Below, in pieces: positions 49,340 to 62,000 of a stretch of DNA of 64,000 nucleotides. Position numbers and translations under genes: made by a program. The notes beneath the pieces are model-generated. The model was not told the DNA's origin, ran no database searches, and was given only the letters and a program-made list of their open reading frames with translations. The DNA is from Polytrichum commune. Lineage: Eukaryota; Streptophyta; Polytrichopsida; Polytrichales; Polytrichaceae. Position 1 is the first letter of the stretch, and each line of letters starts with the position of its first letter. Location of the stretch: NCBI GenBank assembly GCA_950295325.1, contig OX485803.1:18292001-18356000 (forward strand). Direction: 5' to 3'.

Positions 49340-49911
49340 ACATGAATCCAGCTTCTTTGTCATTAATCTAGTGCCTGTCTGTCCATAACATATTCAAACC
49401 AACTCCAAGAGCTTTAAAAATGATAAAGAACAACCACTTAAGCATTACTGTTGGCTTTGGAGTGTGTCGGATTTTGCACTGGCTTCGACACCTAGTTTGT
49501 CCTTTCTTATACCCATAGTCCACGGCTGGAATTTGAAGGCCTTTGGACAATGTAGAACTTTGTGTCCTAGCAGCAGGCCATTTGGTCCATTGGGCAGATG
49601 TAATAAGCTTATGGTGTACGCGGGACTGTTTCAAATCATAAGAAGACACAAGTTAGCCGCTCAACGTTGTCAATGAACCTCAACCAAGTGTTTGTGAAAT
49701 CATACAATATTAGTTCATTTGGCACCAAAATTAAATGGATGTCATTGGACCCACAACCTAAGCTCATTAAACGGGTTAATTAATCCCTCTCAAATATATA
49801 GGTGACCGGTCTTGTCACCTCTGACCAACCCCTGACATTGTTTCAAGTTGGCTTAAGCTGGACCCAATTTGTAAAAGTACAGCAGGATCCACGCATACAT
49901 AAAGGACAAGA

Positions 49912-50494
49912 CATTGAATTATCCTATTTGTGTGGGTTATCAGTTGGAGTTACGCGTTGCTATACCTTTTTACCGACATTTTCCCATTTTATCAAGTAAG
50001 TTATAACATGTTCTTTGATGTACATACTAACTAGAGTAGAGGCACTCATAATCGAGCACTTAAGAGATTTTACGCCAGATTTGGAGAAGTATCAAGTGGT
50101 GTAAATTTCTCATGTTTAGGAGGACAGAAATAAAGAAGACTATAATTTTTGTTGATAATTTTATTCCTTACATTGAAATCAATATGGAATTTTAAGCGAA
50201 AAGTTGGCTGAACATATTACCAATATCTAGAGTCTACCACAACTGTTCATTCCTCCTCACTTTAATTCTCAAAACTAGGACTTGTGTCATGACACTATTG
50301 CTTTCAGCTTGATTGAAATTGTGTCCAAACCTAATCGAAATACCAATACCCTATACATTGCCGATGGGATCCTGATCGGGAATAAGTGCCTCCCTTATAT
50401 TTATGTAGGTTGAGTAAAACATCACACGCTTAGTAAAATGTTATAGCAATGCGGAAATCCAAATGGTAACCCACACTCATAGGACAATTCAGTG
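49912..50494. mobile_element. Foldback MITE with CATTGAATTATCCTAT ends
   Basis: Inverted ends run from CATTGAATTATCCTATTTGT through the GTGTGGGTTAYC motif; the inverse ends CAATTCAGTG. It is a longer sibling of 42431-42614. Flanking octamers do not match. Confidence 0.65.
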
Positions 50495-51079
50495 TAGTTC
50501 CTGTACTACTGAAGTACATGGTCTTTACCACGATGCCAGCGTCCTTTACCTTCCTGCAGAATTCAGGACTAATTCCTCATACGAATGGCGGTAGCCATCA
50601 AGTGAAATATTATATCCGTGTCGCGGCTGGGTCCACAAGATCGGATCTCGTAATTAAGTACCTTGAATTGTAAATCTTCCAGATATCATAAGTACAACCA
50701 CACCATGCCATGCAAATTAACTATCTATCTTTTCTTTTTTTTAAAGTATTGTGATGGAACAGGGTATCAGGAGTTGAAAGAAGGTGAGGCCAGTTGAGGA
50801 CATAACAAACGCTACAGGGATCGTGGCACATTCCTTACCGCCAGTTCTCTTCTTCCACTGAATGGTCTAATAAATTAGTAAAATTTCAATCCATGTTCAT
50901 AGATTTCAAACTTGTCTAAGTGGAAGATAAGTATTCTAGTGGCAAGACATTGTGATTTTCGTAGTGAAAACTATTGTTGTTAAGTAAGAACAAGTAACAT
51001 ATGTGGTTTTGTTGTGAGCAAACTCAATTCCAATGACAATTTTTGCCGTTGGATCAGTTTGAGAATTGTCTCATTCAGC

Positions 51080-51390
51080 TAGCAAATGCAATAACCATGG
51101 AGATTATCATTTCAATGGTAAGAAAATGGAGCTACAAGAGCTAAAGTTATAATCTAGGTCAAAGTGAAAGTTCTTTTTCGTTTTTAAACAATCACATAGA
51201 CCTTTCTGATTATGCTATCTATTGAACCTAGAATGGTGCCTACATTTGGAACACATAGACTACTCTCATTGAAACATGTATCTTTTTGATACCCATTCTT
51301 AACTACAAGCCTTGACATATACCACACAACTATAGATGTCCGGATAAGAAGAGTGACCACATAAGGCCACATACCTTGATAACTGGTTTC
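51080..51390 (+). repeat. Fragment of the 25414-26413 repeat family
   Basis: CATATACCACACAACTATAG, TAAGAAGAGTGACCACATAA and CACATACCTTGATA follow the right arm of the family. Confidence 0.45.
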
Positions 51391-51946
51391 ATAAGCAGCA
51401 CCCACTCATTCTAGAGTCGCCAATGTTTTTTTTACAGATGGACTCTCTCTCTCTCTCTCTACAAATGCTCTAATAGAATGCTGCCAAGCCATTAGAATGA
51501 GACCCTGGTCTTCACATGACTTGCCGACATACTCCAACATTTAGTTTATGTACGGATCCCAGAATTTGAAGAGTGTTATTGAGTAAGAAAATCAGTTGGA
51601 CAAGTGCTGTCAATAAAGTTTAGAAGAACTGAAGTAGAGTTGATTGAATCACTGAATTCCAAGCCAATGTGTTCCAATATAACTGTCAATGGCCTTTACA
51701 ATTCTCATGGATACATCCAAGGTCAATTATATATTTACTTCTATTTACGTTGGCAGTTTCGCAAAGTCCCTGATCGTTGTGTAGACCCAAAAAATACGTT
51801 TTCGACACATGATTCTTCAATTTCATCTTCAAAAATGAAATGACAAGCTTTATCCTTGGTGGTTGTCTGAAGTTTGCATATGTATCTACAGGATGAAACA
51901 CTGTAATTTATCTGATTGTTCTTGCATAAGATAGTACAAGCTTGTA

Positions 51947-52075
51947 CAGTCTGCCCTCTATAAGTGTTACCCCCATAAGTGTTATCATTTCTATTACAAG
52001 GTAAATGTTTAGAAAAAAAAATTATCTTGTAATAGAAATGTTAAGACTTATGGGGCACTGGTAGAGGGCAGACTG
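51947..52075. mobile_element. pogo/Emigrant-like MITE, 129 bp
   Basis: The ends CAGTCTGCCCTCTATAAGTG and their inverse are flanked by TA on each side, the target of Tc1/mariner-superfamily elements. The two arms of about 60 bp make up almost the whole element. The CAGT...CCTCTATAA start resembles the Emigrant/Lemi1 family of plants. Confidence 0.8.
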
Positions 52076-53176
52076 TAGGGCTCAAATGAGGGCATGATGG
52101 CATTACATATAGGCAAATTTTTATGAAGACCCCCAAGAAGATGTCAAACAAGGATGTCATTTGAAGCATTGACGAACTATGGGAATAGCACTTCTTAACA
52201 TAAAATTCACAGGAGAGGCCTCTCAAAGTTTCAAACCCACACCCACATCATCACGGTCCACCAACCAAGAGCCCCACTAGTAGACCCATGTACCTCATTG
52301 GAAAAAACTAGCAGGCTGAGTTTTTCAGCTCGTGGATCCAATGGCCAGATTGGTATTTGGAGTTGGAAGCGCCCCCAGTAGGCACACACACCTTATACCA
52401 AGTGTAGTCAAGCCAGTTTGCTTAAGCCCATGGATATTTCATATATATATATTCATTCTAGACACATAAGCCTTTGTTGCCATCAATGCAATTGCCAATG
52501 AAGTAACCATTTTCATAGCCACTGGCCAGGTTCAAGTATGAGATGAACAGGATAGGGCAGACGGTATTAAAGTCGTTAACTTGGTATGGAACTTGCATGC
52601 GAGCTCATTGAAGGCAACGCAACAAGCTGGAGTGGCACGCACTTTGATATTGCAGACTCTCGTTACAGATATATGGTTTAACTTTGGAATCTCCGTGCTG
52701 CACCCTGACATCATGGTCAAGAGCGTTTATTCAAAGATGCTAGTGCAAGATTTTGACTTGAGAATCGGAGCCCAGCAATTGAATAGCAGTACGCTAATGA
52801 ACCCTTGTTGAAGCCATTTTTGCAGTTAGGTATGTTCCAAAGGAATTCCAAGTGAAGTTGAAGCTGATTGCTGACTGAAATTTGTAGTGTTATAGAATAG
52901 TGTGCACCTACAGCGGCCCTCAAAAGCACAGATATTTGAGATGAAGGATACGGGGAGTAACTAAATCTTGTCCACACTGCTCTCCATGCTTAACATTCCC
53001 GACTGCACCTGACATTAAGTTTATCACTACCTTCAACATTGCCAATCCTTTAAATGCTTTATCTACCAAAGCCAGCATAAACTCTGAGGTCATCTGCAAA
53101 GACTCATAGGTTATGATTCGCAATGAATTTATGTGAAAGCCTCTGACATATGTACTGCACTAGTAATCACCAAACC

Positions 53177-53891
53177 ATGAGCTTCACAAATAATGTGCTG
53201 CTTGAGAACCACTATATTAGTGGAGAACGAAACAGCCTATTGATTCACCTGCTTGGAACTAGGCTGCCGCAATGATTTGATTTTGAAGCGAGCATCCTAA
53301 GCCCAGCTTGTCTGTAATTTTTTTTGAATTAAAATGAGAGCTTCGCACAAGATGTGGGTTTGGTCAGTTGCTCCAGTCTCCCATTGACATACGAGCAGAG
53401 ACAATGCTTATGGCCGAAGCATCTCTTATTCATGTTGGCCCTGGGTTGGCGTTTTGTCTCTCTTGTTCAGTTGCTCCAATTCATGAGGCTTCACAAATTG
53501 AACTGCTTGAAAACCACTATAGTAGAGAAGACCACACTACTAGTATACAGGTCCTAAGCAATTGTCCTACGTCGGTGAAAAAACAATGCAAATCTACCAC
53601 AGTGGTAGACTCGCCAGTATTCCGGTGACATAAGGACAAATTTTCAATGACACAGGACAATCATCCAAGACTCAAATGCGTGTAGTGTCAAGACAATCTA
53701 TGGATAGACCAGCTTGAAACTAAGGTGGCTGCAATGAATCGGTTTTGAAATGAACATGGGTAAGCTCAATTTATCTTCCCCAATTTGACAACTTCCCACA
53801 AGATGCGGTTCGCTTGGTCACTCCCATCTCTGGTTGGCATGCAAGTCTCAAGGCCAAGCGTCTCTTATTCAAGTTGGTCCTCAGTCGGGGT
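53177..53891. repeat. Diverged tandem duplication
   Basis: 53177-53450 and 53482-53891 carry the same three blocks in the same order (53177-53230/53482-53532, 53255-53292/53711-53757, 53341-53450/53793-53891). About 150 bp extra lies in the second unit at 53540-53690. On the minus strand the third block reads as a protein-like AN/TN-x-NKR ... TxSCxKLS pattern in both, so it may be a decayed duplicated gene piece. Family not recognised. Confidence 0.5.
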
Positions 53892-54588
53892 CATCTCTCT
53901 CTCCAAACATGAAGAGATATTTGAGGAGAGGAGTAAGACCTACCAGAAGATAATGATAAGCAGGACAAGGCCAAGATCACCATAATCAGCACTACTTTCA
54001 ATGAATGTTTTTGTGCCCATCTGCACTGATTTAGGGGCGGTTTATACTATGGACCATGAAGTCGGACCAGGGTGTTGTAAGAGCGTTGATTGGCTGTTGA
54101 ACTCGTCCGAGGACCACTTCGGTTTACACTAAGGAAAAAATGGCAGAGGGACCATGAAGGTCGAGGTCCTCAAATTACAATTTTCAAGGCCTAATAAATG
54201 CATTGACATGGTCCAACGGGTTTTACGGTGAGAGGCAAGAGAGGTGGTTGGGTAGGAAAAGGCAAGGGCCCATGGCAGAGGAACGATGTCATAATACTTT
54301 TTTTTATAAATTTTTTTCTTCAGGCTTATATACAAGACTTCTCATTAGGCAAGACTCACTTTTCAGCATCAATATGATGTAATGAACCTTGAGAAGCAAG
54401 TCCACCGTATATGTGCCTAGATTGATCATATCACAACCCATGAGGCATACCATTTTTTCCATGCCCTACCCCTTAAACTTGCTCCCACATGTTTCATCAA
54501 ACAATGTGGGACATCTAGAACTCAAGAATTTAAGTACAGCTTTGTTTTCTTGCTCTACCAACTAAAATATTTGGAATTTGGGGGCTTG

Positions 54589-54637
54589 TAATATACCGTT
54601 GGAAAGGCCTTGAAAATACCTTTCCAACGGTATATTA
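54589..54637. other. Perfect 19-bp stem hairpin
   Basis: TAATATACCGTTGGAAAGG at 54589-54607 pairs exactly with 54619-54637 over an 11-nt loop, and weaker pairing continues outward to about 54568-54655. It lies inside the 1.48-kb element. Confidence 0.7.
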
Positions 54638-54722
54638 TACGCGCCCAAAAGTTCAAACATTACAGTAGAAAAGCAAAAAAGAAACATTGGTAGTCGTGTA
54701 GTGACTGTTGATCAGAGTGGTC

Positions 54723-54759
54723 AAAAGAACCGCAATGGGAAAACAATTGCGGTTCTTTT
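54723..54759. other. Perfect 14-bp stem hairpin
   Basis: AAAAGAACCGCAAT pairs with 54746-54759 over a 9-nt loop; further inverted similarity extends to 54661 and 54782. Confidence 0.6.
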
Positions 54760-55537
54760 TTGCATAGTTTTCTACTACACTAAAATAGGATATTTAGTGT
54801 TTGATACACTAAATACAAACACATACACAAAATATCAATAACCTCATGAAAGTAAGTAACATTAAATGTAAACTCAAACACTAAATATCAACTAAGGCAA
54901 TATGTGGAAGTTACATTTTTTAATTTAGTGTTAGTAAGGATATGAAAAAAATAAAATAAAAATGATAAAAGGAGAAGTCCCACATATATTCCAACAAATC
55001 TTCTAACACTAATTATCAAAGAATTGAAAATTAGTCTTGAGCAAGGTACGGTGGTAACAACATCAAATGTAAACAAACACTAAATATCCTACTTAGTGTA
55101 GTGACAACACAAGGTACATGTCACATGTAAATTACATTGAACATGTACAAATCAAATCGCTCATTTTTTTTGTAACAATGGTTGTGAGAAGATTTGCAAG
55201 CCACATCTTCGACACATTTAACAAGAAGTGAAGACAAGTGAAGCCCAAGAGAGGACAAGAGAATGGTCAAACTTGAATTTTTTTTCAAAACCACCCTTTT
55301 TGGGCATGTATTAACAAAAATCAGCACATTCACTTTTTGGTGCATGGTCATTCTTCTTGGTCCACATTCGGTTTACACCTAGTGAGGGGCCCAATGCTTT
55401 CAAAACTGATTTTTTTTAAAGAAGTCGGACCATGGAAGTTGGACCATGAACTCGGACCATTGAAAAAGGCCCTCTTCCATGGTCCGACTTCATAGTCCAT
55501 AGTGTAAACCGCCCCTTAGCCTCATGATGCCTGCCAC

Positions 55538-55569
55538 CTTCTTCTTCTTCTTCTTCTTCTTCTTCTTCT
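55538..55569 (+). repeat. (CTT)n microsatellite
   Basis: Uninterrupted trinucleotide tract 20 bp outside the PIF-like element. It creates a spurious poly-Arg run in a minus-strand frame. Confidence 0.95.
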
Positions 55570-55768
55570 CAAAAATTGAAATGGCTGAGGTAGTTCCCGC
55601 TCTTGAAGGTCAGGTAGCCTCAACAGTACAGCTTCTATCAATTTCTTGCGCCTCAAGAATCGCATTAGTACCCCAAGACCTGGACCAATGCAAGCACTGT
55701 AACTTGAAACCTCCAAGAAATCAATCACTTGCAGAAGCTTGTGAATCACACAGCCCATGATATATTGT
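55570..55768 (-). pseudogene. Coding-like stretch of unknown family
   Basis: The minus-strand peptide has a plausible helical, Leu-rich composition (VIHKLLQVIDFLEV, then MRFLRRKKLIEAVLLRLPDL) before it runs into the CTT tract. It may be an exon of a decayed gene, and the duplicated pieces at 53177-53891 lie downstream on the same strand. No homology recognised. Confidence 0.2.
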
Positions 55769-56904
55769 ACTAAAAGCGTCTTCAAGGTAAGAAAGTTGCA
55801 TGAATTCTTTGGGTTGCAAGAAACCTGAGGTGACATCCACTGACTACTTGAATAAGTCCCTGGCAGTCGAGTCACTTGAAAAAATTTAGATTATTTTGGT
55901 CATGACATGCAGGTTTGTTTTGGAAATGAGCTCCATGGAAGAAAAACAAATTAACAAATGGATATCCTCAGACACACAAAGTGAACCCGAAAAAAGTGAT
56001 GACATCTTACAGGTTCCTGTACACACCTCAAATTCAAACAAACCAAAACTTTAATAAGAAGAATTAAACATCCATGTGCAGCAAGCCTGCGAAAGAGTAT
56101 AAGCAGAGAGTACCTTATCACTTAAGGCAGGCTTTTGATTGCCCAAAGTTGGATTAGATTATCATGCCACATTAAAGAAATTGCAGTGTCAACCAACCAC
56201 TGTGTGACATGTGGCACCCTGACTCAAGAAAATAAGAAAACTCTTGCCGAAACAGATCATGTTTTCTCAATGTACTAAAAGCAGTGGAATGAAATGTAGT
56301 TGGTTTTAAAGTCCACGACAACCAAAAGGTTAATGGGATTAGAAATGCATCAAGGTGGTGTAAAAAAGGCTAAGTTTTTAGAGTAGTGAAGTGTAGTGGC
56401 CTCAGTAAGGTAGAAGCTCATATCAACTTCATTCTCCAATTGGAAGAAAGACTTGAATTACCAAGTATTACATTCTTAAATAGGAAAGGAAACCTATCTC
56501 TAATGAAGTTGTAGAGGGGGACACTCCAACAAAATGTGCCTCATTTTCAATTACATTTCTAGAGCAAAATTGACATAATCTTTTGTCCCTAGAGATTGAG
56601 ATAGTCAATCATTGACCAATTTAAATGGCCCGTTTCAAGTGGCTTATGAGCCAGCCACTTTCGCTAGAGGTTGTCGAGTCACTAAGGTTATTGCCATAGA
56701 CCAACCTGAACCCATTATCCAATTTTCCAACCAAACCCAAAGTTCTCATTGCTTCATTTCAGATGAAGAAAATGAGAAATCTGGAGGTCTTGAATACGAT
56801 CCCCACAATTGTGAAGTTGAGACCCTGGTTGATATGAAAAATGACTAAGGGCATACTCTTATATGTGGCCCTACATTGTGGGCACTTCTAGCCTCCACAA
56901 ACAA

Positions 56905-57246
56905 CTTTGACCTTGGATCAAATTGAGAATTGTCTCGACTCTGATCTGGTTAGTAACTACGAATTTTGCATATTGTCAATTCAAGTTTTTAGAATTGGAG
57001 TTGAGCTGCAAAAGTTATGGAGAGGTCAATGTCAAATTCCTATTTTCCCAATGAGTGATCGCATTGGCCTTCTCAATTGTGTTAAGAGTTGAACCTAGAA
57101 CATATTATGAATACGTACCAGCCAATCTTATCGTAACACATGTCTTTTCAATGTCCATTCTTGAATACAAAGCTTGTCATATGCCATTCAATCGTACATA
57201 GAGGTGCTTAACAAAGAAGAGTGACCCGCGCACCTTGATAGCAAGT
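56905..57246 (+). repeat. Fragment of the 25414-26413 repeat family
   Basis: TTGAGAATTGTCTC near 56922 matches 51060-51073, and CATATGCCATTCAATCGTAC plus AAGAAGAGTGACCCG match the family's right arm. Confidence 0.45.
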
Positions 57247-58882
57247 TTAAAAGGTTTTGCGTAGAAAAAAACTACATGGCATTGCTAAGTTCCAGTTGTC
57301 ACTTCCCCTCAGCAAGAGAATATAATTTGTCCAAGGGCAAGAAATATACAATGCAAGGCTCCAATGAAATCAAATACCTATTTTACTTCGAATGGGTTAG
57401 CGAGCATGAGACTTAGCAACGTTACATAAGTTGTATGATAACCACCCCAAGCTTTATACATAAAGTCCCCTAAAGTTGTGAGGTTCCACACATATAGTTC
57501 TTCTAATTGCGATTGTTGGAAATAGGTGGTGACCATGTGCGAAAGGAGATTCAGCCGTTGAAGAGTTCATCGTGATGGAAAAAGTGAGTTAAAAGAGCAT
57601 GGATTTGGTTCCTTGAAAAGACATTGAATGTACTCAAGTATTCATCTATCAATTATCATAGGTAGGTCGACCTATGTTGTAATATGGATTGAGAGAGAAT
57701 CTTGCCCTTGAAATTTTCTTGTGATTTCATTACTTTAAAATAAATTATCATTTTATTTTTTTTGGTTAAACATCGTGGTATCAACATGAAAGCTTGTAAA
57801 AAATCACTCTGTTATCACACGTGTACCACACGTATGCAAACTTGCTTAGGGTATCGGAAATGGGTCTGTCTACCTTAAAAGGCTTTGATGGCAAAATATG
57901 CAAGGTATGAACACTGAGGTGGCTGTCCTGAGGACCTGGGTAGGTTAGTCAAAGGAAAAGGGGCTCCCGCCCAACCACCTAACCAATCTCTTTACCTATT
58001 CCCGTTTCATACTGTGCAGCTCATAGTTATTAAGGATATTGAAAACAATAGTCTTTTCATTTCCTTTCATGCATGGGTCCCAAAAGTCTCAGTAAAATTG
58101 CTGGCCCGTTCTGAGATATGATTCAGTAATGCACTTCAACACAAGGAGTCCGTGACACAAGCATGAGTCATAATGACATGTGATTATTCTCATAAAAACC
58201 CTTCTCCACTCACGTGCAGCTCATATTCCAGAAACTACGCACATTTGATGTCCGGTAAGTTATTGTACCCTCTCATCTGGCTTACCATGCATCTACGAAC
58301 CTGTATGAGGCATTTACAAATACATTGTGCTAAGAGGAAAGATTCTGGAATTGCAAATAGTACATGAGCAAAACTCTTCAGTGATTTATAGATATCAAGG
58401 TAGACGTGTGTTATTCAGACACATTTTTCTTTGCACCCACTTTTCCTAGGGCATGAAACACACAAACTGTGCAAGATGATGAGCAAGCGCATAGCCATGT
58501 GCCTCATGATTTTTAAAGGTCATATGAATATCTTATAAATTGTGCTCATTAAATGGTTATACTGTATAAGCCCTGTCCCCCAAAATAAATAAATAAATAA
58601 ATAAAATCATGTTGCCTAATTAAGTTAAGACAATTATTTTTTGTGAGATGTAGCAGTAAGCTTTACAGCTGTTTCCACCAAAAATACCGCCAGTTGCTTG
58701 TCATACACATTTGAGGACTTCAAGTTGAAAATTCTCTCTTTGCACTGTACAGGCAAGATGTGCCAGTGTATCCCCTCTGAACAACTTTAGACTGAAGCCA
58801 ACCCAATGATTGCATGTAATGTTTTAATAGAATAAACAAGAACACATAGCAATCCTCTGATTTATCAGATATATATTGTACA
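57247..58882. other. Intergenic stretch, nothing recognised
   Basis: It contains an AAAT tetranucleotide run at 58582-58605 and short unassigned frames only. Confidence 0.4.
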
Positions 58883-58888
58883 TTTATT
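58883..58888 (-). promoter_or_regulatory. Poly(A) signal AATAAA for the cap methyltransferase
   Basis: AATAAA on the minus strand lies about 170 nt after the proposed stop codon at 59060-59062, a normal plant 3' UTR distance. Confidence 0.5.
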
Positions 58889-59059
58889 CTAGTAAAACAT
58901 TCTCTGGAGATTCAACATTCTCTTTGCAACACGGTTTCTTCAAATGATATCACATGTGTTCTGCAATACATCTTGGTAGAGTTGGATCCAACTACTGCAC
59001 CCTACATTGGAACTAGACCTTCTGTACAAAATGATGGTGGCTTAATTTTGAGATGCTGC

Positions 59060-62000
59060 TCAGAAAATCCTTACTACCGTCCCATTCCTCAGTCGTCCCT
59101 GTAAAAACTTCAAACAAATATTCATAAATCAGGAAACAATTTGAAAGAATAATATGTAGATCGCAAACACACAAAAAAAAGCTGCATTAGGTGAGAACCA
59201 GTCATTTGATGTGCATTTGGAAGGGATGCGAGCTACCACTGGATGTCGAATCTGACCCAATAAAAGTGTTGCTATGCTGTCCAACCCTGAATGTTTACTG
59301 CTGTATCATTATAACTTCTTCTTCACTAATACGTCGATAATTTCCATGCGATTGGTGCTGCTGAGCTACTGGCTTTCCACACTGTCATGCCACATTCCAT
59401 TATAGTTTAGTATAATACAAACAAGACAAATTGCACTGTAGTCAATGATAGATTAGAGTTATCCTTTTATTCAACCAGAGTTTTAGTCGGGAATTGGTTG
59501 TTTTGCATACTATACTTCTCATGTTCAGTAAGTTTTCAGTGCATGCTTGGAGTCAGTGTCAATGAACAGGAAGGATTGACCACTAGTAACATATGAACCA
59601 GCTGAGTTTGAGAAATAACTGCTTGAAGTTCAAGACTTCGAGAAAATTACTGATCATTTCAGGGGAATCTATGGAATATACCTCAATTTAATAAAGAACA
59701 TCTGAAAGATCATACCATGTAACTGGTTGGACTTGGAAACACTAGGATGTCAACCAATCGTGCTCAAAAATCTCCCTGGGCACTGGTCAGTGTGGAGGTT
59801 TGAACAAAAAACTTTCTATATTGGTTCATTGAGGGTCAAACTCATTTTGGCATGCCAAGAGGTGTCCAGATGAGCTTTCCCCCCCAACGCACCGATATTT
59901 GTTCAAACCTCCACACCGACTCCAAGCTTACTGAACATGGACAGTTTTGTATGCAAAACAACCAACTCCTGACCAAAACTCCGGTTGAATTAAAGGATAA
60001 CTCTATTATGCTTGCTAAAGTTTCAACATGACTAGGAACAAATAAAAAGGGGTACATGTTCATGTGGACATGTGCAGAACATCCTGTGATATTTTATAAA
60101 TGATGTTTTCTTGTATATACTAGTTGCCACTACCTTGAACACATCATTTACCTTTCTGAATGCGAAGACAAGATAAAGATTTGCAGCCTTCCACTCGTCA
60201 TTTGAGAGGGTGTTGCCTGAAGCTGCAATACTCCCCACACATTCTTATCAGTTATCACTTAAAACACAGGCATGATTCCCCGGCCAAAATCCATCTGAAC
60301 CAGGCTATTAACAATTGACTATCATTGATGTAGGCTCAGATGGAATGAGAGGTAGTACCAGGATCCCCAAGTACTTCCCATTTTCTCAGCAAGTCCAAAA
60401 ATTCTGTGTGCTGGGAATAATCACGTAGAAAATCAAGGGCATTCGTCTTCAACACAAGCTGTAGTCCATACTGCACACAGAAACTGATTTTAGAGTTCAG
60501 ATGACTTTGTAGATAGGAAAAGTTCTTACACAAACACTGAAAACTGGAAACTAGCTTGTGAAAACGTTGTAGCTACAGATTCCCAATAATGAATGAATCA
60601 CACAAACTAGGAGAGAGTGTCACATGACACTTGGTGTTAGATGACAAGTCACAAAGACCACCAGACTAATTAACAGGGCACACCAATTTTAATGCCCCAC
60701 TAAGTTTATTGTACTGGTACCTCTTCTGCTAAAGCCTGAAAAGAGGGAAAGGGGACAACCCATTCAGAGCAGTTCCCAGCATCCTGCATACAGAACCAGG
60801 TGTGTTGTGAGATTTCCTTTTGGAAAACTGGATAAACGAAAATTTAGGAAAACAAAATCAACTAACCTTTGGATAATTGATAACCTTCCATGCAATCTAC
60901 CCAAACAACATCTTCATAAGTTTCAGCACCTGCAACTGAAACTCGTACTGAATTCCAAAAGGTTGCCCGGTTGGAAAACCCTGCAAAACAAATCGGAAGA
61001 TAGACAAGAATGAAGTGAGGCCCAGAACTTGGGTATGAGAGGACCCAATGGTGGACCCCATTTTAAAGAGAACACTGCTGTAGGACCAAAAATTCATATT
61101 TAAAAAACTAAGGGTGACAACTTTCTTGATGCCTGCCAGTGATACACACCTTGTCATCATGAATATCACCAAAGCGCACCCGGTAGATGCTATTCCCAAA
61201 CTCATTCATTCGACCTGCAACAATTGAACAAGGTGAGCACACGTACATGGAGAAATAACTGTCCATAAGGCCTCTTTAGGTTCTACTTAGGCGATACTGA
61301 TATCCAGTTGATATTTTCTTGTTAGATTCAATCTACACTTCATGGATATGACTACACTACATAATCTGATTTAGTGTGGCATCAAAATCAGTGATTATCG
61401 TGGCAACAACAGTTTTCAAACTCTTCAAAATTGATGTGTTGTCTAGTTGCAAATTATTGAAGTAGTAGTGCCACCTGTCTTATTGTCTATGCCAAGGTCT
61501 ATGCCACTTGTCATAACTACTTGTTGTGATTGATCTACAATACTGGTGAATCATGTGGCCCACAATAATAAGCATTAGGGAGAAAAGGTGTGACTAGAGA
61601 AATAATGTGGCCCATGCTAATTAATCTAATCTTCATTGTCGTGGGCCAATTACAAATAGTGTGGCACTCAGATATATAGTGTACTGACAACCACTCATTT
61701 CATCATGATGGCTAGGAAAGAATATTTACAGCATATGAAGAAACAAATTTTTTCTGATGCTAAGGACAAGCACCTGACCTTACTGATGGATATAACTTTA
61801 TGACACACTCTAATCTCTTGAAATAAGGTTATTTGAACCATACCATTAACCAAGTTTTGAGCAAGGACATCGGCATCTGGCATGATACCAAAGAAGCGGC
61901 CTCCGGGTCGCAACATGGTAGAAACATTGTGCAAAGCTCTGCGAGCTCGCTCCTCTGTTGACCATGAATATTGCAATGCAAACTAATAACCACAACCATC

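Larger units (their letters stand above)
54034..55515. mobile_element. PIF/Harbinger-like foldback element, 1.48 kb
   Basis: Inverted ends GGGGCGGTTTATACTATGGA (left) and its near inverse (right) are flanked by TTA at 54031-54033 and 55516-55518. GGACCATGAA and AAGTCGGACCA words repeat inside both ends. The interior has no transposase but holds two strong hairpins and repeated CACTAAATA words. Confidence 0.75.

Noticed and set aside
55522-55600. Poly-arginine protein stretch on the minus strand
   Set aside because: It is the translation of the CTT microsatellite, not a real domain.
60032-60151. Read-through extension of the methyltransferase after FRK
   Set aside because: A strong GTAAAT donor lies directly after the Lys codon and a phase-matching short exon with a downstream AATAAA is available; kept only as an alternative.
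60336-60358. Extension of the exon 60359-60470 to a nearby stop
   Set aside because: The GT donor at 60358 joins in frame to SGNTLSNDEW, which matches the family; the open extension does not.
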